This document shows, piece after piece, positions 8,076-16,259 of a stretch of 64,000 bases of DNA. Below the pieces are notes generated by a model. That model ran no database searches. It had not been told where the DNA came from and saw only the letters and a list, made by a program, of their open reading frames with translations. Made by a program: the position numbers and the translations under genes. The DNA is taken from positions 1-64,000 of IMG/VR virus record IMGVR_UViG_3300033049_000066; one strand, given 5' to 3'. The stretch's first letter is position 1. Each line of letters starts with the position of its first letter. This DNA is from a virus.

Positions 8076-8576
8076 ATTAGGATCCATACGCTTGAAAATA
8101 AAAGTTTTGAACTAAACACATTGCCGAATGAAATAGATGACATGCGGTTTGCTATACTAGATAATAGTGATCCAGCCGACCCGGATTTTATGTACATACC
8201 TTTAATTTTCTTAGAGAGTTTCACTAGCCCAGCACTTGTGCTGAAAATTGGCGAGCACAAAATCAAAATGCCGGTAGACTGGCAAATTGTAATCGGTGAC
8301 GACGATGCCGCAGCCCTTGAGGCACTGCCCCTTACGTCTATTAACGATCGAGATTTTAGTGCATTTCAGTTCAATAGCTTGTCAGCATTTCGCCCAACGT
8401 ACGAACCAATTGAGATACTTGATGTGTACAGCGAAGTTAACTGGTACGCACCAAAGTTAAAAAATGGACAGTTCCTTGCGGTACCGCTTGAAGAAGGCGA
8501 TAAGCCAAGGTGTGTATATTTTATTAAAGACATTTCACGCAATTGTGAAATGATTGATTACAGCGAGCTATGGTAA
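8076..8576 (+). CDS. Conserved T4-like phage protein of unknown function; probable ATT start
   Basis: Common among T4-like phages of aquatic bacteria, usually next to replication genes. Recognisable pieces are RIHTLENKSFEL at the start, MPVDWQIVIGDDD, LPLTSINDRDF and KDISRNCEMIDY. The usual start codons in frame would be TTG at 8121, which has no ribosome site and would cut off the conserved first 15 residues. The only start placed 5-6 nt after AGGAGAG is ATT at 8076, so I use it (166 aa). It overlaps the next gene by 7 nt. Confidence 0.75.
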   Translation: MRIHTLENKSFELNTLPNEIDDMRFAILDNSDPADPDFMYIPLIFLESFTSPALVLKIGEHKIKMPVDWQIVIGDDDAAALEALPLTSINDRDFSAFQFNSLSAFRPTYEPIEILDVYSEVNWYAPKLKNGQFLAVPLEEGDKPRCVYFIKDISRNCEMIDYSELW

Positions 8577-9022
8577 TGGCAGCACCGCAAATTCCACTAA
8601 ATCGGATACTGCCGGCCCTAGACGCCAAGGACAGAGAGTTTTACAATAACTTAGATGATGAGTTGAAGAAAAAGTTTAGTCCATTTTTGTTGCTAAAATA
8701 CAGCGCAGCAGTCTACGGCCACCCCGACATTGAAAATTATTACATCGCAAGCACCAACAAGTATGCCAACAAACACATGTTTGACCTTGCGAAACATCCG
8801 CAACTTCAGTGGTTGTTACTAACTACTATTAGCCCAGGCATGGGAAGACAAGATCACCGGTGGATAAAAGCAAAACCTAAGCCTAAGAATGCATCGGCCC
8901 CAATTAAGAAGCAGCTAGCAGAGTTCTTTCCAGCAATGAAAGATGACGATCTTGACGTATTATCCGCATTAACAACAAAGAAAGAACTTAACCAGTACAT
9001 TAAAGACCACGGAGAAAAATAG
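8570..9022 (+). CDS. Sliding-clamp loader small subunit (gp62-like)
   Basis: In T4, gp62 with gp44 loads the gp45 clamp at primer ends. The 150-aa protein has the arrangement of the short gp62-type proteins of aquatic T4-like phages: a helical start, FSPFLLLKYSAAVYGHPD, then NKHMFDLAKHPQLQWLLLTTISPG with a basic segment after it (T4: HFNYLMAAVPRGKRYGKW), and a C-terminal FFPAMKDDDLDVLSALTTKKEL helix pair (T4: YQVNTNDAINYKSIL). The match is by pattern and not a computed alignment. The gp44 partner is not in this window. Start ATG overlaps the upstream gene; an ATG two codons in is possible. Confidence 0.6.
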   Translation: MVMAAPQIPLNRILPALDAKDREFYNNLDDELKKKFSPFLLLKYSAAVYGHPDIENYYIASTNKYANKHMFDLAKHPQLQWLLLTTISPGMGRQDHRWIKAKPKPKNASAPIKKQLAEFFPAMKDDDLDVLSALTTKKELNQYIKDHGEK

Positions 9023-9693
9023 TGTTTGCTTGCCAGTACTGCCACCGAGAATTCAAAGGAGAACGAACTCTCATGGCCCACGCCTGTGAAAAAAGAAGAC
9101 GTTGGCATGCAAAGAATAATAAAGGTGTTGTCCTTGGGATGTACACTTATGTAAAATTTTACCAATTTAATCAAACACAAACTAAAACAAGAACTTATGA
9201 AGATTTTGTTAACAGTCCGTACTATGCCGCGTTTGTTAAGTTCGGGAATTATTGTATTAACACCAAGTGCATTAAGACTGAACGGTTCATTGAGTGGATT
9301 GTATCCTCAGAAATTAAGCTAGACAAATGGGCGACTGATGCGGCATATACACAGTTCTTAGAGACCGCGTTGAAAACTGAAAACGTAAATGACGCACTTG
9401 CTCGGGCATTTGAATTTAGCCTTGATTGGGGCGACGAGAAGAATATGGAGGCAAACGGGGTTCTACGTTACGGAAGCCCCAGTAGAATTTGCCACGCTAT
9501 CACCACCGGCAAGATTAGCCCGTGGATTGTTTACAAATCGCTTAGCGGTCAAGAATTCCTCTCGAAGCTGCCTACGGAACAAATGCAGATGATATGGGAC
9601 GTAATTGACCCCAACGCCTGGCAACCAATTTTTGAAAGAAAACTAGCAGATGTTACTTACGTAGAGAAGATATTAAATGACGCCGGATGGTAA
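9022..9693 (+). CDS. Zinc-finger protein, conserved in T4-like phages
   Basis: 223 aa with GTG start overlapping the stop of the clamp-loader gene (TAGTG). Residues 4-22 form a C2H2/C2HC finger (CQYC ... HAC), followed by a basic RRRWHAK. The rest is a conserved helical domain (YEDFVNSPYYAAFVKFG, GKISPWIVYKSLSG). It is probably a nucleic-acid-binding protein that works with the replication genes around it. No experimental role is known to me. Confidence 0.75.
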   Translation: MFACQYCHREFKGERTLMAHACEKRRRWHAKNNKGVVLGMYTYVKFYQFNQTQTKTRTYEDFVNSPYYAAFVKFGNYCINTKCIKTERFIEWIVSSEIKLDKWATDAAYTQFLETALKTENVNDALARAFEFSLDWGDEKNMEANGVLRYGSPSRICHAITTGKISPWIVYKSLSGQEFLSKLPTEQMQMIWDVIDPNAWQPIFERKLADVTYVEKILNDAGW

Positions 9694-9716
9694 GAAAATA
9701 ATCTGGAGCATAACGA

Positions 9717-9896
9717 ATGCCATCTGAGAAGGAAACAATCTGGAAGAAATTGTCAACACCCTTTGTCCCTGTGATATCCATTGGGAATATTTCGTTCACC
9801 TGGGATGGCAAGACCATGGCATTAAATGACGAATATTATATTCTAGCCGAAGCATTTGACATCGCAACCGCAACACCACTCGAGAAAAATAAATGA
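9717..9896 (+). CDS. Small hypothetical protein
   Basis: 59 aa (starts MPSEKETIWKKL). CTGGAG lies 8 nt upstream, and the stop overlaps the next start (ATGA), both expected of a genuine phage gene. No similarity recognised. Confidence 0.65.
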   Translation: MPSEKETIWKKLSTPFVPVISIGNISFTWDGKTMALNDEYYILAEAFDIATATPLEKNK

Positions 9897-10465
9897 CACA
9901 CCAATCAGACATTGACATTGATTTTGCTAACCGAGAAGATATTTTACAGCACATCAAGCATATAGCCGGACGGAAAACAACCCTAGGAAAACCCGACCGT
10001 CATAACAGCGGGGTTTATGTTCAGCCTATTCCGTACGACCCCATGCTAGATGCAGCAGCACTAAATTACAAAGAGGCAGACGCCCGCGGCTATTTTAAAA
10101 TTGATTTCTTGAACGTCTCGGTGTATCAGCACATCAAAGACGCCGCCCATTATGAAGAATTACTAGCCCGAGAGCCACCATGGCATAGACTCGACGAGAT
10201 GGCGTTTGTTGAGCAGCTAATCCACGTCGCAAATTATCCGTACAAAATCTCACAAGCAAAACCATCAAGTATTGCACAGATGGCTATGTTCATCGCGGCA
10301 CTGCGGCCAGCAAAGAAACACTTACTTGGCAAATCATGGAAGGAGATAGGCGAAACTATTTGGGAAAAACCGACGGACGGTAGTTACAGCTTTCGTCATT
10401 CTCATGCGATTGCTTATGCGATGCTAGTGGCGCTACATATGAATATTATTGACACAATGGGTTAA
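9893..10465 (+). CDS. Small protein with DNA polymerase III alpha (DnaE)-like palm motifs
   Basis: 190 aa. Three parts recall the C-family polymerase palm: SDIDIDFANRE at residues 5-15 (E. coli DnaE PDFDVDF with catalytic D401/D403, here D6/D8), YFKIDFLNV (DnaE VKFDFLGL with D555), and HSHAIAYAMLV near the end (DnaE KSHSAAYALVS). The intervening YVQPIP also has a DnaE counterpart. Fingers, thumb, PHP and clamp-binding parts are absent, so it is not expected to be a full polymerase. T4-like phages replicate with a family B enzyme, so this may be a regulator, primer-handling enzyme or relic. Its ATGA overlap puts it in the replication operon. Confidence 0.6.
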   Translation: MTHQSDIDIDFANREDILQHIKHIAGRKTTLGKPDRHNSGVYVQPIPYDPMLDAAALNYKEADARGYFKIDFLNVSVYQHIKDAAHYEELLAREPPWHRLDEMAFVEQLIHVANYPYKISQAKPSSIAQMAMFIAALRPAKKHLLGKSWKEIGETIWEKPTDGSYSFRHSHAIAYAMLVALHMNIIDTMG

Positions 10466-10849
10466 TTATTTGTCTTCCATGCGTCGAACAAGAGTTATGG
10501 ATTTACGTTTCTTCTTTTTGTGGATAATTTCGTTCAAGCTGGTTGCCGGTCCACTTAGAATTTCAAGGGATTTATTAGTGAATGTTTTAGTGTACGGTTT
10601 AAAAATGCCCCACTCATTGCGCAGGAATATGTTGATTGGTATGGATCTGTTTGATTCCCACCACCATGTTTCCCCGAGCTCTAAAAATAGTTTCTTAGCC
10701 TCAGTAGTCGGCAGCGCGCCAAAGTTGTACAAACTGGTAATCGTTGCGTCACGATTCTGTATAATGCCGACAAATTCCTCGTCAGCGTATCGACAAACCG
10801 TAAGGAATGGGTACTTTTCTGTTAACTTATCAAACATGTTATTTTCCAT
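10466..10849 (-). CDS. Conserved T4-like phage hypothetical protein
   Basis: 127 aa on the minus strand, ending next to the upstream + gene. It contains the striking run FLELGETWWWESNRSIPINIF, preceded by YADEEFVGIIQNRD; this pattern recurs in T4-like phages of aquatic bacteria as a protein of unknown function. That recognition and the conserved motifs favour it over the opposite-strand frame. No catalytic motif. One of only three minus-strand genes in the window. Confidence 0.75.
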   Translation of the reverse strand: MENNMFDKLTEKYPFLTVCRYADEEFVGIIQNRDATITSLYNFGALPTTEAKKLFLELGETWWWESNRSIPINIFLRNEWGIFKPYTKTFTNKSLEILSGPATSLNEIIHKKKKRKSITLVRRMEDK

Positions 10850-10900
10850 AAATATATAAATGATCTCTAATGTTATTTATAGAACAATTAACCAAACGAA

Positions 10901-10910
10901 TAATAAATAC
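10901..10910 (+). promoter_or_regulatory. Late-promoter box
   Basis: TAATAAATAC, close to TATAAATA, upstream of the 10920 and 10997 genes. Confidence 0.45.
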
Positions 10911-10919
10911 TATATTGGT

Positions 10920-10997
10920 ATGCACTATACAAACGGCAACAAAGTAAGACGACGTATCCTAAAACCAGTAGTATTTGTATCGGGAAGAAAATTATAA
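10920..10997 (+). CDS. Possible 25-aa basic leader peptide
   Basis: MHYTNGNKVRRRILKPVVFV... is basic and its TAA overlaps the ATG of the following structural gene (TAATG). It lies just after a late box, but no good ribosome site is seen. It may be a coupled leader or a chance frame. Confidence 0.35.
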   Translation: MHYTNGNKVRRRILKPVVFVSGRKL

Positions 10998-12097
10998 TGA
11001 TGACCACTAAGATATTTCTTTATCATCAGCAGCACAGAGTTATTCTTCTGGACACCACCGATCCAACTATTTTTGAGAAAAGGTATAATCAAATGTACAC
11101 AAAAAATTTAATCGCACATCGCGGCACAGACAATAGAATCTTGATCTCGTTCGTAAATCAAGACCAAAAACGTGTTGACCTAAGACGTAAAACTATAGCA
11201 GATACACCCACGACCGCAGGCAGCTTTGTAGTCGGTAGTGAGTACTGTATTGAGACCACAGGCACTACGGATTTCGTGGCAGTCGGCGCCATAACAAATT
11301 TCAAAGTTGGTACAAAATTTACAGCAACCGGCGCAGGTACAGGCACAGGAACAGCATCTCTTCTAACGTACGCAGATCTCGAATTCACCTTCCGTCTTAT
11401 CTCCCACGATGGGGAATCTTTACTCTTAGAAAAGCCTCTTGAGATCGTGAACAGAGCAGTGGGACAAACAAAATTGGTCCTGACCGAGCAAGAATTAGAT
11501 TTGATAGCACCTGGTAGAGTAGGATTCAGCGTTGAACAAACAGCTGATGGGGCATTGTACGAACCAGTATACGTAGACGACAACGCCGGGGCACGAGGCT
11601 ACATCGACATCGTTGACAGCATCATGGCAGCCTTTGTAGCAAGCGAGATACTTACGATCCCTCAAGGACAAACTCCGCCTTTAGTGTCAAGTACACTAAA
11701 CACAGATGATACAGATTTGCTTACATTTCAAATCACCATGTCACAGCACAGTGGTACAATTCTTGTCGAGGGGGCAACCGACACCGACGGGAACTGGTAC
11801 GAAATTTCAAGCACTACCGCAGTAGAAAGTGATATTATTGCGATCACAGTCAGCGGCTATCACCCGTACATAAGATTCACATTTACAGACGCCACGGACG
11901 TAACTGCGACAACATTCACTACCGGCAACGAGTACGAAATTGCCACCATAGGTACTACGGATTTCACCCTCATTGGTGCGAGTGCCAACACTGTCGGGAT
12001 AGTATTCACAGCGACCGGACCCGGCATTGGTGACGGGACAGCAGTACCAACAGCGCCAGATTTTCCTGGGACCATTCTCGAAATTCGGCACCGATAA
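10997..12097 (+). CDS. Putative virion protein with two GTTDF-type modules
   Basis: 366 aa. Two ~43-residue modules, at about 76-119 and 306-349, share the pattern GxEYxIxTxGTTDFxxxGAxxNxxGxxFTATGxGxGxGTA. The same module occurs three times in the tail spike at 24946. Removing the first module would join two flanking stretches (VDLRRKT and DLEFTFRLIS), so it looks inserted into an older domain. The rest is beta-rich, typical of baseplate or fibre proteins. Exact role unknown. Starts at 10997 or at the ATG one codon later. Confidence 0.75.
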   Translation: MMTTKIFLYHQQHRVILLDTTDPTIFEKRYNQMYTKNLIAHRGTDNRILISFVNQDQKRVDLRRKTIADTPTTAGSFVVGSEYCIETTGTTDFVAVGAITNFKVGTKFTATGAGTGTGTASLLTYADLEFTFRLISHDGESLLLEKPLEIVNRAVGQTKLVLTEQELDLIAPGRVGFSVEQTADGALYEPVYVDDNAGARGYIDIVDSIMAAFVASEILTIPQGQTPPLVSSTLNTDDTDLLTFQITMSQHSGTILVEGATDTDGNWYEISSTTAVESDIIAITVSGYHPYIRFTFTDATDVTATTFTTGNEYEIATIGTTDFTLIGASANTVGIVFTATGPGIGDGTAVPTAPDFPGTILEIRHR

Positions 12098-12120
12098 TTT
12101 TTACTGATTCTCACTAAGTG

Positions 12121-12128
12121 GTTAAATA
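12121..12128 (+). promoter_or_regulatory. Weak late-promoter box
   Basis: GTTAAATA, 18 nt before the gene at 12146. Confidence 0.35.
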
Positions 12129-12145
12129 GTTTGAAGGTAAGAATT

Positions 12146-12733
12146 ATGATTAAGAATTTAATTTCATTTGGGTGCAGTTGGTCGCACGGTACAGACTTGC
12201 TTGATCCAACGCTAAAAGAAAAAGGATACAAAGCAGTTGACGCGATAAATGACCCGTACCGGCTTAGTCATTCATACCCGGGAATAATCGCACAGCAATT
12301 TAATTGGCGCTTAGAGGATCGTACAAAATACAATACAACATTAACAGAAATGCTAACTGAGTTTAAGATTTGGATGGCGAAAAATACTGAGGAATACACA
12401 GCGGAGTCTTTGGTAATAATAGGATTAACACATGAATCGAGTATCGGAACGCAAACCGAAGACGATGTGTTTGAAAACGTTGTATCTGAATTTGACAACC
12501 TTGCTGCAACGCACAATATCAGATTATTACAATTTAACGTATTGGCTCGACAGCATAAACTCAAATACCCAACACTAATTGAGTCATCATCAGCACTTGA
12601 AATGCTTGTTATTAGAGATAAGCCGCGCAAAGACCCTCTGTTCTCAGAGTACAAATTTCCGAATGAAAAAGGCCATTTAATTATATCGGAATTCTTGATT
12701 AATAAGATAGAATGTGTTATACTTAATGAATGA
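12146..12733 (+). CDS. SGNH/GDSL-like protein
   Basis: 195 aa from the ATG at 12146, which has GAAGGTAAG upstream; a TTG 5 codons earlier is unlikely. Residues ~5-12 read SFGCSWSHG, matching block I of GDSL/SGNH hydrolases with Ser as nucleophile, and FPNEKGHLI near the end resembles block V with its catalytic His (the usual Asp is Asn or replaced). Proteins like this are found in T4-like aquatic phages; the substrate is not known. Its stop overlaps the primase start (ATGA). Confidence 0.65.
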   Translation: MIKNLISFGCSWSHGTDLLDPTLKEKGYKAVDAINDPYRLSHSYPGIIAQQFNWRLEDRTKYNTTLTEMLTEFKIWMAKNTEEYTAESLVIIGLTHESSIGTQTEDDVFENVVSEFDNLAATHNIRLLQFNVLARQHKLKYPTLIESSSALEMLVIRDKPRKDPLFSEYKFPNEKGHLIISEFLINKIECVILNE

Positions 12734-13728
12734 TAGATATCTTACAATACTTGCCCCCTCGTACCAGAAAGAGTGCTAATGGCTGGTTCAGTTTTAACTG
12801 TCCAGCTTGTATACACAACGGCGAAACCCCCGACAAACGTAAACGTGGTGGCCTCCTCTTAGATGGCGAGGACTGGGCTTATCACTGCTTCAATTGTCGC
12901 TACAAAGCTCGCTTCACCAACGGCCGACAGCTAAGTCTAAAAGCAAGGAATCTGTTAAAATGGCTTGGTGTGCCAGACGACACAATCAAAAAGATTAATC
13001 TTGATAGCTTAAAACATAAAAAAATATACGATATAGCAGCCGACCGCACTAACGAACAGAACGAGATTATCCAGCGCAATACATGTTTTAATAAAGTAGA
13101 TCTCCCGGGCACAGCAAGGAATATTGTATCCGACGACACGTGGGCGATCGAATACCTAATGGCAGAACGCGGTCTAACCCCACAAGACTACGGCTTTAAA
13201 ATAACGCCAACTGAACCCGGAAGGAAAGGATACCGCATACTGATACCGTATAGGTTTGGCGCCGACATTGTAGGGTGGACCTCACGCTTTTTGGATGATC
13301 AGTTTCCAAAATATTTAAATGAGAATCAACAACCGGGCTATGTATTTGGATTAGAAATGCAGAAGCCAGACTGGGATTTTATATTGGTTGCAGAAGGGGT
13401 CTTTTGTGCGATTAGCATACGCGGAACAGCAGTACTACATAATGAATTAAGTGAACAACAAATTGCATTGCTTCGGCGCCAGGGCAAGGAAGTTATTGTA
13501 GTACCAGATCAAGACATCGCAGGAATTGTTCTTGCTGAGCAGGCGATAGAAGCTGGATTCAGTGTAAGCATTCCGCATTGGCCAAAAGATATCAAGGATG
13601 TAAATGAAGCCGTGATAGAATTTGGAAAACTTGGAACTTTGTTGAGCATAATCGCTACAAAGACGCCAAGTAAAGTACGAGCCAGGGTTATGATTAATAA
13701 CCTAATTAGCAGGAAGGATTTAAAATAA
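12730..13728 (+). CDS. DNA primase, gp61-like
   Basis: Makes RNA primers for lagging-strand synthesis, in complex with the gp41 helicase encoded next. 332 aa, close to T4 gp61 (342). The N-terminal zinc-binding domain has Cys24, Cys27, His29, Cys53 and Cys56. The TOPRIM fold follows at about 215-265 with VAEGVFCAI (catalytic Glu) and VVPDQDIAG (Asp pair). Five nt separate its stop from the helicase start. Confidence 0.9.
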   Translation: MIDILQYLPPRTRKSANGWFSFNCPACIHNGETPDKRKRGGLLLDGEDWAYHCFNCRYKARFTNGRQLSLKARNLLKWLGVPDDTIKKINLDSLKHKKIYDIAADRTNEQNEIIQRNTCFNKVDLPGTARNIVSDDTWAIEYLMAERGLTPQDYGFKITPTEPGRKGYRILIPYRFGADIVGWTSRFLDDQFPKYLNENQQPGYVFGLEMQKPDWDFILVAEGVFCAISIRGTAVLHNELSEQQIALLRRQGKEVIVVPDQDIAGIVLAEQAIEAGFSVSIPHWPKDIKDVNEAVIEFGKLGTLLSIIATKTPSKVRARVMINNLISRKDLK

Positions 13729-13733
13729 TAATA

Positions 13734-15113
13734 ATGACAAATTACACAATTGAGGTCCAGCGCCTCTTCTTAGAAATGATGATAGCAGATGCGTCCACAT
13801 TTATTCGCGTACAGAATATTTTCAACGTTGAAAATTTTCACCCGGACCTCATGCCCGCTGCTGCCTTCTTAGAAAAACACTCCGACAAACACGGCACATT
13901 GCCTGAGCTATCACAACTGAAGGCCATGACGAATATTACACTGAACCCACTATCAGACGTAATAAACGAAGGCCACTACGATTGGTTTTTTGAAGAGTTT
14001 GAGGGATTTACACGACGCCAGGAACTTGAGAGGGCAGTGTTACAATCTGCAGACTTACTTGAAGCCGGCGACTTCGAACCAGTGCTACCATTAATAAAAG
14101 CAGCAGTTGAAATCAGCCTGTTAAAAGACATGGGCATCAATTACTTCGAAGACCCCAAGGCACGACTAAAAGCAATCAAAGATAACAACGGACAAATGTC
14201 AACAGGTTGGGCGTCAATGGATCACAAGCTCTACGGGGGATTCAACCGCGGTGAGCTACAGATATTCGCTGGCGGTTCGGGCTCAGGTAAATCATTGTTC
14301 ATGCAAAACCTAGCAGTGAATTGGGTGGAAGCAAATATGAATGGAATATTTGTCACGCTTGAGCTTAGTGAAGATTTGTGCGCAATGCGAATAGATAGTA
14401 TGCTAACCGGCACACCATCCAAGGCGATATTTAAGAACCTTGATGATGTTGAGATGAAAGTTAAAATGAAAGCCAAATCCTCCGGTAATTTGCAGATTAA
14501 ATACTTTCCAGCACAAAGCACTATCAACGACATCCGCGCCTTTGTTAAAGAATTACAAGTTAAAACATCAAACCGCATTGACTTTATGTGTATTGATTAC
14601 TTGGATTTGCTAATGCCAGTTACTGCGAAGGTTAGCCCAAACGATTTATTTGTCAAGGATAAGTACGTGTCGGAAGAAATACGTAATTTAGCTAAGGAAC
14701 TTGACATTGTTATGGTCACAGCATCGCAGCTAAATCGCTCAGCAGTAGAAGAAGTGGAGTTCGACCACAGCATGATCTCCGGCGGAATCTCGAAGATAAA
14801 TACCGCGGACAACGTGTTTGGTATTTTCACATCCAGGGCAATGCGCGAACGCGGCAAGTACCAGTTACAGCTTATGAAGACACGTAGCTCAGCAGGCGTA
14901 GGACAGAAGATCGATTTAGACTTCGACGTAGATACACTGCGGATCGTAGATAATGGGCAGCCGGGCTTCGGTGGTCACAGTCAATCACCGAGCAATATAT
15001 TAAATAATATCAAAGCGAAGTCTACACAGTCCTACCAACCAGCCGGGAAAGTGCAAGGCACAGTGGATTCCGCGAAGCTAAAATCATTACTTAATAAAGT
15101 TAAGAAAGAATAG
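13734..15113 (+). CDS. Replicative DNA helicase, gp41/DnaB-like
   Basis: Hexameric 5'-3' helicase at the fork. 459 aa (T4 gp41: 475). N-terminal DnaB-like helical domain to ~130, RecA-like core with Walker A GGSGSGKS (180-187), Walker B MCIDYLDLL near 284-292, and a C-terminal low-complexity tail where gp41 proteins bind partners. Inteins are known in gp41 genes of this phage group; this copy has none. Confidence 0.93.
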   Translation: MTNYTIEVQRLFLEMMIADASTFIRVQNIFNVENFHPDLMPAAAFLEKHSDKHGTLPELSQLKAMTNITLNPLSDVINEGHYDWFFEEFEGFTRRQELERAVLQSADLLEAGDFEPVLPLIKAAVEISLLKDMGINYFEDPKARLKAIKDNNGQMSTGWASMDHKLYGGFNRGELQIFAGGSGSGKSLFMQNLAVNWVEANMNGIFVTLELSEDLCAMRIDSMLTGTPSKAIFKNLDDVEMKVKMKAKSSGNLQIKYFPAQSTINDIRAFVKELQVKTSNRIDFMCIDYLDLLMPVTAKVSPNDLFVKDKYVSEEIRNLAKELDIVMVTASQLNRSAVEEVEFDHSMISGGISKINTADNVFGIFTSRAMRERGKYQLQLMKTRSSAGVGQKIDLDFDVDTLRIVDNGQPGFGGHSQSPSNILNNIKAKSTQSYQPAGKVQGTVDSAKLKSLLNKVKKE

Positions 15114-15122
15114 CGCATAGTA

Positions 15123-15130
15123 GATAAATA
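15123..15130 (+). promoter_or_regulatory. Late-promoter box
   Basis: GATAAATA, 25 nt before the 15155 gene, heading the 15-19 kb virion cluster. Confidence 0.55.
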
Positions 15131-15154
15131 TACAGATAACGAGAGTCTAACATA

Positions 15155-15403
15155 ATGAAGAAAAAGACACGGAGTATCCTTGAAGAACTTGAATCCATGC
15201 ATCACGCACGAGATTCAAGGTACGTCATTGAATCCCGCGCAGAAAACATAATCGCTAGTGCTATTAATTTAATAGATTTAATTGAAGAAACTTATACAAC
15301 GGAAGAGGCGGTTGATCTCACTCGTAAATTACTTAATTCAATTAAGCAAAAAGACTCGCTAAAGTTTAAACGTTCGATGGGAAGAATAAATGAGAGCAAA
15401 TGA
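15155..15403 (+). CDS. Conserved small hypothetical protein
   Basis: 82 aa, helical and charged (KKKTRSILEELE ... RRINESK-type end). A homologous short protein with RSILEEL, DSR and ESRAENII segments is common in T4-like aquatic phages next to virion genes. Overlaps the next gene by 14 nt. Function unknown. Confidence 0.7.
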   Translation: MKKKTRSILEELESMHHARDSRYVIESRAENIIASAINLIDLIEETYTTEEAVDLTRKLLNSIKQKDSLKFKRSMGRINESK

Positions 15404-16259
15404 GTTCATAATGGAAGGTCCGCTGGACAAACTAGACAATGCGATGCAAGGGCAGATTATCGGTCGACAACAGAAAAATCGAGCAAATGTTAAAAAGCGG
15501 AATCTGCCTGAAATCACGAAGGCAATTCACGAAGTCCTCGCCGCAAAAGTGAAGACATTGGTTGACACCGGCAACGCTGATGGCGCAATCGTACAGCAAC
15601 TAGTGACAAAAGTGTTAAATAAAATGCTAAAGATAGACGTTCAGTCAGCCGGTACATACCGCAGAGACTTATCGGCCCTAGTAGGTGCGGTATTAGAATC
15701 CCCACAGACCATCATTGATAATCCTGCTATATCAAAAATTATCAATACAATTGCAGACAAAGCAATTAGCACCCACGATCCAGAATATAAACTAATTGAT
15801 CCCGCATTGCGGAAAAAACTTGATGTCCTAACTAAGAATGAACAAAACAAAAAGAAACAATATAAGATTGTAATAACGCATTTAACTAAAAAAGAAAACA
15901 TGCAGGAAAAGCTTGCTCGTGACGCTGCTGAAGAATATTTTCAAGATGAAGTACACTACGATCCTAGTGATGATACCGAATCCGATGCAGACACTAATCT
16001 AACGCAATTTGTTGCAGATGTATTTTTCATTGAAGGCACGTACAATACAAAGAAAGAAGGTAAGCAAAAGGTTTATGTGAACCGGAAAGGAAAGTGGAGT
16101 CTATGGCGAATGGCTAAAAAGAATTTGTGGGAGTTTACGACTAGTGTCGCTGATGACACTGAGGATCAAGCAATAGAGACTTTAATACGACAATCAGAAT
16201 TAGCGCCAATTCCGATGACATTTACACGTAAAGACGACAATTACTACCAGGTAGACTAA
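15390..16259 (+). CDS. Putative packaged internal protein with capsid-targeting leader
   Basis: 289 aa. The N-terminus MRANEFIME|G resembles the leader of T4 internal proteins (MKTYQEFIAE|A), with an IxE|G site for the prohead protease gp21 at residues 7-10. Such leaders direct proteins into the prohead and are removed during maturation. The body is helical and rich in Lys and Asp, with no recognised enzyme motif. It overlaps the next gene by 1 nt (TAATG). Confidence 0.65.
   Translation: MRANEFIMEGPLDKLDNAMQGQIIGRQQKNRANVKKRNLPEITKAIHEVLAAKVKTLVDTGNADGAIVQQLVTKVLNKMLKIDVQSAGTYRRDLSALVGAVLESPQTIIDNPAISKIINTIADKAISTHDPEYKLIDPALRKKLDVLTKNEQNKKKQYKIVITHLTKKENMQEKLARDAAEEYFQDEVHYDPSDDTESDADTNLTQFVADVFFIEGTYNTKKEGKQKVYVNRKGKWSLWRMAKKNLWEFTTSVADDTEDQAIETLIRQSELAPIPMTFTRKDDNYYQVD

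Noticed and set aside
10449-10859. 136-aa + strand frame at 10.45-10.86 kb
   Set aside because: It lies opposite the 127-aa minus-strand gene, whose ELGETWWWESNR pattern is recognisable as a conserved phage protein; the + frame has no motif and no ribosome site.
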